This document shows positions 44,801 through 52,562 of a DNA stretch of 64,000 nucleotides, in pieces. Numbering within the stretch: the stretch's first letter is position 1; every line of letters starts with the position of its first letter. The stretch is from NCBI GenBank assembly GCA_040393065.1, contig JBEBUW010000006.1, positions 1 through 64,000 of the forward strand. The letters run 5' to 3'. Source of the stretch: JACCWM01 sp040393065 (GTDB lineage: Bacteria > Myxococcota_A > Bradymonadia > Bradymonadales > Bradymonadaceae). A program made the translations under genes and the position numbers. Below the pieces are notes generated by a model, which saw only the letters and a list, made by a program, of their open reading frames with translations, had not been told where the DNA came from and did no database searches.

Positions 44801-45330
44801 GGGAAGCGTGTCTGGTAGAGGGTGCGGTCGTTGCGGTCTCTGATGTGGAGTCCGGCCTGGTTTTTTTCGGGGAAGGGTGGGTAGAGGCCGTGGTCGAGAA
44901 GGACTTGCAGGGTTGGGGAGTGGTAGGTCTGGGTGGCGATTTCATAGCCTCGACGAGTCAGGCGTTCGGTAGCGGTGGGGATATGCGCGTAGCCAAGGCG
45001 CAGGTCATAGGGTCCGGTTGATGGAAACTGCAGGTCGGGGTTGGGTGTGGCGTCTGTCCAGAAGTAGAGTTGTTGGCCGATGTTGCTGAAGAGTCTGGAT
45101 TGGTAGTGGGAGGTGGTGACTTCGAAGTGGACGACATAGGCCAACGCCAGCAGTAGGGTGGTGCTGAAGACAAGAGTGAGCTGACGAAAGGGAGTAGCGA
45201 TGGGGAATCGCAGGATGGTGAGGAGGCGTGTATGTGCTTTCAGGTGTCGTCTCATAGGCAGGCGAAGTAGGTGAAGGACGTCGGTAAAGAGGTGGCGAAA
45301 GACCTGTCTTGCGCGAAACCACGGCAGCAA
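41842..45330 (-). CDS. Class A penicillin-binding protein (GT51 transglycosylase - transpeptidase), large
   Basis: 1162 residues, longer than usual class A PBPs (about 750-850). A basic cytoplasmic leader, then one membrane anchor (51-68). GT51 domain: catalytic Glu199 in FIEDRNLL and GGSTLATQ at 249-256. Transpeptidase: SxxK as S552-TAK, SVN in AFQHSVNLPF near residue 690, and KTG in GGKTGTGDHH near residue 1000. All active motifs are present, so both glycan polymerisation and crosslinking are expected. The last 100 residues are Pro/Ala/Gln-rich. The start is uncertain: TTG 45330 has no ribosome site and ATG 45255 (residue 26) is an alternative. Confidence 0.9.
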   Translation of the reverse strand: MLPWFRARQVFRHLFTDVLHLLRLPMRRHLKAHTRLLTILRFPIATPFRQLTLVFSTTLLLALAYVVHFEVTTSHYQSRLFSNIGQQLYFWTDATPNPDLQFPSTGPYDLRLGYAHIPTATERLTRRGYEIATQTYHSPTLQVLLDHGLYPPFPEKNQAGLHIRDRNDRTLYQTRFPEHGFESFDDIPELIVRTLLFIEDRNLLDDANPNHNPAISWKRFTSASIAMLSRYLGLPTIGTSNPNSSSVHGGSTLATQLEKFRHSDQGLTQTGSDKLIQMASASLRAYHDGPDTTRARQRIVLDYINGVPLAAVRGHGEVHGLLDGLRAWFDTDPHQLVQLFHNDRPTISSTHLATIDPDHLQQQAAAYRKVLSLMLAHRRPSYYLVQNPDDLHDLTDQYLRVLANHNIISEPLRDAALLTHIDVKRSVPTPTTTSFVERKAVDRIRTHMLSALDVRSLYDLDRFDLTVKTTIDATAQKEVSDTLGNLHDPVFASSLGLMQPGRLLTEDNDLTALVYSFTLYESTPQGNVLRVQADSYDQPLNINEQVKLDLGSTAKLRTLVTYLEVFAELHTRFHNLSTQELTRHAESAQDSLTRWAANYFAKDPEDKTLQTMLDAAMNRYYSGSPSERFFTGGGLHKFSNFNNRRNYVMTVHEAFQHSVNLPFIRMMRDIVLYYTYLDADRVNRILNDPDNLERRQLLERFADQEGRTFQNRFIQKYQGKSPDEILTTFPFNTNNTPRKFTPRQLAVAYRAIAPEADFETFTTYIRKHTDSTLSDARLTELYTAYAPEAFNLSDQAYLARIHPLEIWTAHFLRQNPDATYNEIINNSRDTRQEIYGWLFRTSRKHQQDRRIKTLLEEDAFVHIHRAWQRLGYPFDSLVPSYATSIGSSADRPDSLAELVGILQNDGLRLPTIRVTSYEFASNTPYETTLRRTTPQPERVLPPEVARTARAALRGVVQFGTAKRLNKSFVTHDGTILEVGGKTGTGDHHIKRNNEIHYINRTATFVFFIDQHFYGTLTVFVPGEQAAKFRFTSALTTQLLSALAPALMPVLDPVTPPTIINPEAIPQHEALLLARNLVNQTITQTAASTQPTHISPGLPSWQQLFAARLNSAPTDYAPDQYILEPPPQAPPSATSPLPSWSEVFGAQPDDTATPAPVLTNSHI

Positions 45331-45563
45331 AGCACGAATGCACCGGGGCGTTAGAGCGCGTAAGCGCGTGCGAAGTTCGAGCGCGGCTTAAGGGTGCGGA
45401 CGTGGATCGAGCGCGAATTGTGATCGGGATGTAGGGAGCAGACAGACAAACAGGCAGGAGCAGTCAGGGCGCAGGCATCCATGTAAGAAAGTGTTGGGCG
45501 CGCCAAGTGCTTGTATTGTAACGGTTTTGGTGCGGGTTGTGCAAGGGCAAAGTGTGAAAAGTG

Positions 45564-45947
45564 CTAATTGATGGCGTGTGGCTGGGCGAGTGAGAAGGCG
45601 GGAATGGGGGCTTCGAAGATTTTGCCGCTGTCGGTGATCATGGTGTAGCTTCCGCTCATGCTTCCGAAGGGGGAATCCAGAGGGCATGCACTGGTATATT
45701 GGAAGGATTCGCCGGGAAGGATGTGTGGTTGTTTGCCAACGACACCGGGGCCGTGGACCTCGGAGACGGTTCCTTCTGCATTTGCGATCTGCCAGTGTCG
45801 TGTGATGAGGCGGGCAGGTTCGGGGCCGTGGTTTTTGATTTCAACCTGGTAGATAAAATACCAGAGGCCTTTGTGTGGGGCGGAGTCTTGGGGTGAGTAG
45901 GAGACGAGGACTTTGATCTGTATGTTTGGGAGGATGGAATCAGCCAT
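45564..45947 (-). CDS. apaG: ApaG domain protein
   Basis: 127 residues with the family's beta-sandwich pattern: IQIKVLVSYSPQDSAP, YFIYQVEIKNHGPEPARLIT, RHWQIANAEG, VHGPGVVGKQPHILPGESF and GSMSGSYTMI. The length matches ApaG. ApaG is linked to cobalt/magnesium homeostasis and its fold to F-box-associated domains; its exact reaction is unsettled. ATG 45947 is preferred over a GTG five codons upstream. Gap 45331-45563 upstream of the PBP gene (230 bases) holds no gene. Confidence 0.93.
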   Translation of the reverse strand: MADSILPNIQIKVLVSYSPQDSAPHKGLWYFIYQVEIKNHGPEPARLITRHWQIANAEGTVSEVHGPGVVGKQPHILPGESFQYTSACPLDSPFGSMSGSYTMITDSGKIFEAPIPAFSLAQPHAIN

Positions 45948-46074
45948 AGTTTCTGCTTGCACTGCCTTTGTTACGGTGGGGTTGTGGAATGCCAGTGGCG
46001 GTAATGGAGGGTTGCAACGTAAGATGGTAAGACCAACCAGGTTGAGTACGTTTTTAGATTAGCAGTGAGCGGTC

Positions 46075-49000
46075 ATGACGGCAAAGCCAAGAAATAGGAC
46101 GGTACGCAAGGGAACCAAGGTATTTGCGGGCCGATATGTGTATAGCAAACCCCTGGGACGTGGAGCCGGCGGTTCGGTTTATCTGGCGGAGGACTTGCGT
46201 CATGGTGGGCGCGAGGTTGCGCTGAAGGTTCTGACAGCGGAAGCGTACCAGACGGTTCAGGGGCGGATGTTGCGGCGTGAGTTTGAGATCTTGTCGAAGC
46301 TCAACCATCCGAATCTTGTGCGTGTGTTTGATTATGGGCGTTTGCCCGACGGGGGCGTGTATCTGGCAGAAGAGTATATCGACGGGTTTAGTCTGCAGGA
46401 TGCGCGTGCACTTTTGGAGCCTGCTGCCCTGATTGATCTGACGATTCAGCTCTTGCAGGGGCTGAGCTATTTGCATGCGATGGGGATGATTCATCGCGAT
46501 ATCAAGCCAGCCAACGTGATGTTGTTATGGCTGGATGATGCCTCGGCGTTGCCGGTTGCGAAGCTGGTGGACTTTGGTCTGTCGAGTATGGATCCGACAC
46601 GAGATACGTTGCGGGGTGGGACGCGATCGTACATGGCACCGGAGATTATTCGGGGTGAGAAGGGGGAGTTGCGCTCGGATTTATATAGTCTCGGGGTGAC
46701 GCTTTACTATGCGATGTGCGGTGTTTTGCCGTTTGGTCCTCGTACGAAAGAGGATCCGCCGCCGACGGATGAGGACTTTCGGCCGCCGGAGCCTCATCGT
46801 CTGAACCCGGAGGTGCCACTTCCGTTGAGTCGTTTTACGATGGCACTTTTGCGGCAGCTTCCCTCGGTCGAGTATGTGGATGCGGGGGAGGCGCTCCAGG
46901 CGTTGGTGTCTGATGCGGAGGTATTTGAGACCTTGTCGGGTGGACGCCTTGCTAATGCGTTGGATGTTGCGGCTGCGCCGGTACTGCGGGGGTATTTTGA
47001 GCGCGGGATTCTGGAGCGTCGTGAACGCGAAGCGGATATGTTGGTCGAATGGCTGGGACGTGGCGCTGTAGGCGGAGGTGCTGAAGCCGGGGACCAGGGC
47101 GGGCAAGGGCAGATCTATTTTGTGGCGGGGCCTGAAGGAGTGGGTAAGACGCGGCTGATGCGCGATGTCGAGAGCGCGGCAAAGCTGGGCGGGTATCAGG
47201 TAATTCATGTGTCCTGTACGCCGGAGATGAAGGCGTTTGCGTTGGCCAGTGAGCTGGTTCGGCAGACCATTGAGGTTGCGCGCAGTCATGTATCGGGTGC
47301 GTTGGATGCGTACCGGGTGATGGTGGCGGTGCGTGAGCGGATGACGGCACTGGACGGTGTGACGGCCGACGAGGTGTTTGAGGACGGAGAGCAGCGTGTA
47401 GATGCGCAGCGTGCGCAGATGTGGATTCGAGAAGTGATCGGTGAAGCTGCGCAGTTATTGCTTCCGACGCGGCTGGTGTTTGTGATCGATGATATCGATC
47501 TGGCTGATGTTTATTCTCAGGAATTGTTACGAAGCTGGTACGAGAGTTATTCGGTGACTCCTTCGGGCGTTAAGCCCACGGGATTGCGGCTGTTGCGGCC
47601 GGATATCATCGCGTCGAGGCGTCTGGGAAAATCAGCAGGTGCGCTGGATCGGGTCAGTACGGCGCTAACACTTGAGCTTGAGGGGATTACGCAGGCTGAT
47701 GTCGACGCGTTTTTTGGAGAACGGCTGCAGCTCGGGCAGTTGCCGCAGGTCTGGCGTCAGGAGGTGGCGCAGTATGCGCAGGGGCAACCGACGTATATCG
47801 AGGAGCTGTGCCGGAATCTGATCGATAAGGGGATTTTGCGGCGTCGGTCTGCGCGTGGCTGGGATGTGAATATCGGGGAGCTGATGTCGATCCCGGTGCC
47901 GATGAGTATGGAGGAGTCGTTGCGGCGTCGGATGAGGGGGCTGGGGGCGGATGGGCGCGAATGCCTGGAACTGCTTGCGCTGTTAGAGCGGCCTATTTTG
48001 TGGGAGGGGATCCGGGAATTGTTGATGGAAGGGGGATGTGAGGCTGCGGCGGCTGACAGGGTGTTGCAGACCTTGCATTGGAGGCATTTGATCGAGGTGA
48101 ATCTGGAACCCGGTGGGCGGATGGTGCGTTTGATTCGTAGCGGGCTTTCCGACGTTGTGGTGGAGATGCCGAGGGCAGAGTGGATGCGGGCGTTGCATCG
48201 ACGCATCGGCATGTATCTAATGAGAGCCTGGCATCGTGGGGAAGTGGAAGCCAGCGAAGCCGCTCGCCATCTTGAGCTCGGCGGGAAGCTCGAGTTAGGT
48301 GAGGGGATTTTAGAGCTTGCCGGTGACGAGATCGCGGAGTGTCAGGGGGGGAGTCGTGAGGCGATTGTCTGTTATGAAAAGGCGATTGCGTTACAGTCGG
48401 ATGGTCGGGCACGCGCGGTTTTGCATGTGAAGGCGGCGCAGGCAGCGATTGATGTGTATGAGCCGAGACTGGCGCGGGAGCATCTGGAGCGAGCCGGTGA
48501 TCTGGCGGAGCGGACGGCGCTGGACTGGTTGATGTATCATGTGTTTTTGAGCGGAGCTCGGATGGCTCTGTCGATGGGGGATACAGCCGGGGCACGTGAG
48601 TGGCTGGATAGGTTGCGCGATTGTTTACCGGCGATGAGTCAGCATGGAGGCGCGCTGGAGGTGGAAGCGCGTTTGTTGATTTTGCGTGGCGATCTGGAGG
48701 GGGCGTCGCGCCGCCTGGAGTTATGTGCGCAGCGTGCTCAGCATTTCGGCAATAGTGAGGTGATGCTGGCTGTGCTGTGTAGTCAGGCGCACTTGCAGGT
48801 GCGGCGCGGTCAGCTTGCCGAAGGCTATGCGCTGTATCGTCAGGCGTTGGAGCTTGCGGGGGCGTTGGATAGTACCCATCGAGGCGTCGTACTGGTGAGC
48901 TATGGCGGGGATTTGCGGCGCGGCGAGCAAATTCATGAGGCGCGTCGTGCGCTGGTGGAGGCACTGGAGTTGTTGCAGGGGGGGCGTAGTGCGCCGGAGT

Positions 49001-49422
49001 GGATTCAGTGTTTGATGGAGCTTGCGATTTGTGAGCTGGAGCTGGGGAACCTGTCGGACTCGAATATGCGGGTGACCGAGGCGTTGTGGTTCGCACGGCG
49101 GCTGGAGCATCATGCGCTGGCGCAGAAGGCGTTCTTGTTTCTAACTGGCATGCGCTTGTTTGAGGGGGGAGATAAGGACGCGGTGATTGCGGAGATCGAT
49201 CGTGGGGTTCGGCGTTATCGGCAGCAGGGTGATTTCGTACTGGATCAGGCCGAGGGGTTGATTGCGCTGGGGGCAGAGGTTGTGAAGCAGACGAAAGATG
49301 GCACGTTGGATGTTATGCATGCTGCGACTGGCAGACACTGGTTGGAGGAGGGGGTGAAACTGGCGGAAGCCATGGGGGCGACGTTATTGGTGGAGTTTTC
49401 GGAAGTACGAACGCGGCGATAA
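46075..49422 (+). CDS. Ser/Thr kinase - ATPase - TPR signalling protein
   Basis: 1115 residues. Kinase domain about 18-285: LGRGAGGSVYLA loop, K51 (VALK), HRDIKPAN (140-147), DFG (166-168) and APE, so active. A STAND/ATPase module follows, with Walker A GPEGVGKT (352-359) and Walker B FVIDDID (D472, D473), preceded by an acidic Gly-rich linker. Residues about 720-1100 form TPR-like helical repeats (ASRRLELCAQRAQHFGNSEV, AEGYALYRQALELAGALDST). It lacks the cyclase-like segment of the protein at 35824 but otherwise shares its plan. No membrane segment. Input is probably sensed by the TPR array. Confidence 0.92.
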   Translation: MTAKPRNRTVRKGTKVFAGRYVYSKPLGRGAGGSVYLAEDLRHGGREVALKVLTAEAYQTVQGRMLRREFEILSKLNHPNLVRVFDYGRLPDGGVYLAEEYIDGFSLQDARALLEPAALIDLTIQLLQGLSYLHAMGMIHRDIKPANVMLLWLDDASALPVAKLVDFGLSSMDPTRDTLRGGTRSYMAPEIIRGEKGELRSDLYSLGVTLYYAMCGVLPFGPRTKEDPPPTDEDFRPPEPHRLNPEVPLPLSRFTMALLRQLPSVEYVDAGEALQALVSDAEVFETLSGGRLANALDVAAAPVLRGYFERGILERREREADMLVEWLGRGAVGGGAEAGDQGGQGQIYFVAGPEGVGKTRLMRDVESAAKLGGYQVIHVSCTPEMKAFALASELVRQTIEVARSHVSGALDAYRVMVAVRERMTALDGVTADEVFEDGEQRVDAQRAQMWIREVIGEAAQLLLPTRLVFVIDDIDLADVYSQELLRSWYESYSVTPSGVKPTGLRLLRPDIIASRRLGKSAGALDRVSTALTLELEGITQADVDAFFGERLQLGQLPQVWRQEVAQYAQGQPTYIEELCRNLIDKGILRRRSARGWDVNIGELMSIPVPMSMEESLRRRMRGLGADGRECLELLALLERPILWEGIRELLMEGGCEAAAADRVLQTLHWRHLIEVNLEPGGRMVRLIRSGLSDVVVEMPRAEWMRALHRRIGMYLMRAWHRGEVEASEAARHLELGGKLELGEGILELAGDEIAECQGGSREAIVCYEKAIALQSDGRARAVLHVKAAQAAIDVYEPRLAREHLERAGDLAERTALDWLMYHVFLSGARMALSMGDTAGAREWLDRLRDCLPAMSQHGGALEVEARLLILRGDLEGASRRLELCAQRAQHFGNSEVMLAVLCSQAHLQVRRGQLAEGYALYRQALELAGALDSTHRGVVLVSYGGDLRRGEQIHEARRALVEALELLQGGRSAPEWIQCLMELAICELELGNLSDSNMRVTEALWFARRLEHHALAQKAFLFLTGMRLFEGGDKDAVIAEIDRGVRRYRQQGDFVLDQAEGLIALGAEVVKQTKDGTLDVMHAATGRHWLEEGVKLAEAMGATLLVEFSEVRTRR

Positions 49423-49595
49423 GGTGCCGGTGAGGCGGCGCAGGGTTGGGGGAGTAAGGGGGGAGGGGAGGCCGGCGTGCGATCTGTGGGGAAAGGACGT
49501 GTGATGGGGCGTGCGTGGAATGTGGTTTGGGGGTAGTGTGCGGCGCCGGAAATTACGGGCCAGGTTGGGCCTGATACAAGAGACATTTTGAGAAG

Positions 49596-51266
49596 ATGGG
49601 TACGGTTATGAAGAAGTCTGTTCGTCTGCAGATCAGTGGGTTGCGTCGTGATTATGCGGAAGACGAGACCGTGTTGCAGGAGCGGGCTGCTGCGCGGCTG
49701 GGGGTCGATGTTTCGGAGATTGCGCAGCTTGAGGTATTGAAGCGCAGCCTGGATGCGCGGCGGCGGCCAACGTTTATGTATAACGTCGAGGTGGAGCTTG
49801 AGAGCGGGCGTGGGATGTCGGCGCTGGCGGCTTCGGGGAAGGGAGGAGAGGTACGGCTGGCGCCGGATGCCGGGTCGCTTTTGCCGAAGAAGTATGTGCC
49901 GCGTAAAAAGGAGCGGGTGATTGTGATCGGGGCGGGACCGGCCGGGTTGTTCTGTGCGCACAGACTGGCTGAGAGTGGTGTCGAGACGATTTTGCTGGAC
50001 CGTGGTCAGCCTGTGGAAGTTCGGGGGCGTCATGTTTCGGCGCTGATGCACCGAGGGGAGCTGGATGAGGATAGTAATATTTGCTTCGGGGAAGGAGGGG
50101 CGGGGACGTGGTCTGATGGCAAGCTGTATACGCGGGTGAATGATGTGCGGGTGCGGCATGTGTTGGAGACGATGGTGTCGCTGGGTGGGCCGGCGGAAAT
50201 CCTGGTCGCAGCCAAACCGCATCTGGGGACGGACAGGTTGGTGGCGTTGTGTAAGTCGTTTCGAGCGCGGCTGACGGAGCTCGGGTGTACGGTGCGCTTC
50301 GGGGCATTTGTGAAAGATCTGGAGATCGAGCGCGGCACCGGTGGTGACAGGGTGCGGGCTGTGATCTTGCGTGATGGGGAGCGGATTGAGGCGGACCGGG
50401 TGGTTCTGGCCGTGGGGCATTCGGCACGTGAGATGTATCGCTGGCTGGCAGAGCGCAAAGTCGTGATGGAGCCCAAGCCATTTGCGGTGGGCTTTCGAGT
50501 GGAGCATCGTCAGGAGTTGATTAACGAGATTCAGTATGGATCGTTTGCCGGCGAAGAGGGGTTGCCGACCGCGGACTATCGGCTGGCAGAGAACTTTGGG
50601 ACGGGTGCGTCGCATCGCGGGGTCTATAGTTTTTGTATGTGTCCGGGTGGTCAGGTGGTGCCGTCGCATACGTTGCCGGATGGTGTGTGTGTCAATGGTA
50701 TGAGTCATGCCAGCCGTAAAGGTCACTGGGCCAATTCGGCGCTGGTGGTGAGTGTGAAGCCATCGGATTTTGGTTCGTTTGGTGCGATTGAGGGGCTGGA
50801 TGATTATGGTGGCGTGCTGGCCGGGATGGCGTTTCAGCATGAGGCGGAGCGGCGAGCGTATACGCTGGGAGGGGGCGGGTTTGTGGCGCCGGCGCAGCGG
50901 GTGACTGATTTTAAGGCCGGGGTTGTGAGCGAGGGGGAGTTACGGAAGTCCACCTATAAAACGGGATTGCTGTCGGCGGATTTGGCCGGATGCTATCCGG
51001 AGTTTGTGACGCAGGCGTTGCGTAAGGCGCTTGATGGGTTTAATCGCTCGATGCGTGGCTTTGTGACGGATGATGCTCTGTTGATCGGCGTGGAAACGCG
51101 CACGAGTGCACCGGTGCAGATTACGCGTGATGCGGAGACGTTGCAGTCGTTGTCGTTGGGGGCGTTGTATCCGTGCGGTGAGGGGGCAGGATATGGGGGC
51201 GGGATTGCGAGCGCGGCAGTAGACGGGCTGAAGGTGGCGGAGAGGATTCTGCAAGAGTTGAGCTAG
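49596..51266 (+). CDS. FAD-dependent oxidoreductase of the COG2509 type
   Basis: 556 residues. An N-terminal 95-residue domain (VRLQISGLRRDYAEDETVLQ) precedes the dinucleotide-binding site VIVIGAGPAGLFCAHRLAE. The motif EDSNICFGEGGAGTWSDGKLYT, of which GEGGAGTWSDGKL is the core, and YSFCMCPGGQVVPSHT identify the uncharacterised flavoprotein dehydrogenase group COG2509. ETRTSAPVQITRD and PCGEGAGYGGGIASAAVDGL complete the FAD site. Substrate unknown. ATG 49596 is used; ATG 49608 (MKKSVRLQ) is an equally plausible start. Confidence 0.85.
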   Translation: MGTVMKKSVRLQISGLRRDYAEDETVLQERAAARLGVDVSEIAQLEVLKRSLDARRRPTFMYNVEVELESGRGMSALAASGKGGEVRLAPDAGSLLPKKYVPRKKERVIVIGAGPAGLFCAHRLAESGVETILLDRGQPVEVRGRHVSALMHRGELDEDSNICFGEGGAGTWSDGKLYTRVNDVRVRHVLETMVSLGGPAEILVAAKPHLGTDRLVALCKSFRARLTELGCTVRFGAFVKDLEIERGTGGDRVRAVILRDGERIEADRVVLAVGHSAREMYRWLAERKVVMEPKPFAVGFRVEHRQELINEIQYGSFAGEEGLPTADYRLAENFGTGASHRGVYSFCMCPGGQVVPSHTLPDGVCVNGMSHASRKGHWANSALVVSVKPSDFGSFGAIEGLDDYGGVLAGMAFQHEAERRAYTLGGGGFVAPAQRVTDFKAGVVSEGELRKSTYKTGLLSADLAGCYPEFVTQALRKALDGFNRSMRGFVTDDALLIGVETRTSAPVQITRDAETLQSLSLGALYPCGEGAGYGGGIASAAVDGLKVAERILQELS

Positions 51267-51561
51267 GCGGTGGGCGGCGGTCCTACATCGACGATAGCTT
51301 TGCCGTACTCCTCGGGATGGCGGTGGCGGGGAATCGGGTGATTCGCCGCGTCACACCCATGGTTTCACTATGGGCTAGCACAGAAGCTGCGCTCCGCTCG
51401 GACTTCGTCCGGCTGCGCGTTTCGTAGTTGGATGGAGTTGTGCAGCTGGGGGTGTCAAAGGAATGGCGGTTGGGGCTTTTCAATCTGATGTAGGGCTTGT
51501 AATGTGCGGGTGCGGGAAAAGATAAACCGCGCCCACAGAAATCAGTAATGGAGTAGATGTT
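51267..51561. other. Intergenic region with a partial interspersed repeat
   Basis: Contains ATGGGCTAGCACAGAAGCTG CGCTCCGC near 51370-51400, a diverged partial member of the repeat family found at 52288-52560. Otherwise only upstream sequence of the next gene is present. Confidence 0.5.
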
Positions 51562-52149
51562 ATGGCCGCTTTTTTGCGTTTGCTTGGCGCGGTTGCGCTG
51601 GTTGTATCGTTGTCGTTTGTTGGCAGTAGTGAGGCCGAGGCTTCGGGTCCGATGGGCCGAGGTTTCGGGATTGGACTCAGTCTTGGGAACCCGACCAGCC
51701 TGACAGGTAAGTATTATCTGGCAGGTGGTGATGCGGTTGATTTTCACGTAGGAAGTTACAGCGTGTACAATCGTCGCTACTACGGCAACACACTGTTTAT
51801 CGGTGCTGATTACCTGTTTGAGGTCTGGCAATTCGTTAATAACGGCACCTTGAAGATGCCGTTTTATGCCGGGCCAGGTGCTATGATTCTGGCGGGCTAT
51901 GGGGATCGCGGTTATCGCTGGGGTAATCGACCTTATTACCGTGCGGACTTCGGACTGGGTGCCAGGTTTCCGATCGGTACAGCCTTGCAGTTCAATAAGG
52001 CGCCCTTTGAAGTGTATTTAGAGATGGCACCCTCGCTGGCGTTCTTGTTCTACGAGGACGGCTATTATGACGGTCGTTATTACGATACCGATGTAAGGGT
52101 GCGGTTGGATATTTTGAACTTTGCGATCGGGGCGCGTTTCTATTTCTGA
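51562..52149 (+). CDS. Small secreted outer-membrane beta-barrel-like protein
   Basis: 195 residues. A clear signal peptide (FLRLLGAVALVVSLSFVG) with a likely cleavage after SEAEA. The mature part alternates short Gly/Tyr-rich strands (GIGLSLGNPTSLTGKYYL, DFHVGSYSVYNRRYYGNTLF, PFYAGPGAMILAGYG, EVYLEMAPSLAFLF) and ends in FAIGARFYF, with a terminal Phe as in BamA-recognised barrels. No specific family recognised. A strong terminator follows, so it forms a single unit. Confidence 0.75.
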   Translation: MAAFLRLLGAVALVVSLSFVGSSEAEASGPMGRGFGIGLSLGNPTSLTGKYYLAGGDAVDFHVGSYSVYNRRYYGNTLFIGADYLFEVWQFVNNGTLKMPFYAGPGAMILAGYGDRGYRWGNRPYYRADFGLGARFPIGTALQFNKAPFEVYLEMAPSLAFLFYEDGYYDGRYYDTDVRVRLDILNFAIGARFYF

Positions 52150-52176
52150 TCGGGAAAGGTTCTCATTCCATGCTCG

Positions 52177-52211
52177 AAAGACCCCATCGTGCTGGCACGA
52201 TGGGGTCTTTT
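52177..52211 (+). terminator. Strong intrinsic terminator
   Basis: A perfect 15-bp stem, AAAGACCCCATCGTG / CACGATGGGGTCTTT, with loop CTGG and a following T. It lies 28 bases after the barrel gene stop. Confidence 0.93.
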
Positions 52212-52287
52212 ATTGGGGGCATTTTGTTGTGCGTGCACGAATTGGTGTGGCGTGTAGCGATGCCGGGTGGTTGGACACGTGTCCCAT

Positions 52288-52560
52288 GGGCAGAGCCCAT
52301 GGGCTAGCACGACACGATGCGCTCCGCAGGGGCCAGAGGCCCCGCTACGCGGGGAGATGGGAGATGTTGGGCGGGGGCGTTGGTGAACGGAGAATTGGGC
52401 GGGGTGCAATGAGCTCCGGGGCAGAGCCCATGGGCTAGCACGACACGATGCGCTCCGCAGGGGCCAGAGGCCCCGCTACGCGGGGAGATGTTGGGCGGGT
52501 GGAATGAGTCCCGGGGCAGAGCCCATGGGCTGGCACGACACGATGCGCTCCGCTGTGCGG
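52288..52560. repeat. Interspersed GC-palindromic repeat, three local copies
   Basis: Copies at about 52288-52359, 52418-52490 and 52513-52560 (truncated). Each begins GGGCAGAGCCCATGGGCT, continues AGCACGACACGATGCGCTCC and holds two hairpins: GGGGCC-AGA-GGCCCC and CCCCGC-TAC-GCGGGG. A partial copy lies near 51370. The third copy ends next to the stop codon of the metallopeptidase gene, so the repeats sit in its 3' region. The family is probably spread through the genome. Confidence 0.85.
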
Positions 52561-52562
52561 GA

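Noticed and set aside
49245..50840. 531-codon - strand frame opposite the flavoprotein gene
   Set aside because: Same skew artefact: Arg/His/Pro/Thr-rich translation with no domain, opposite a clear FAD-binding protein.
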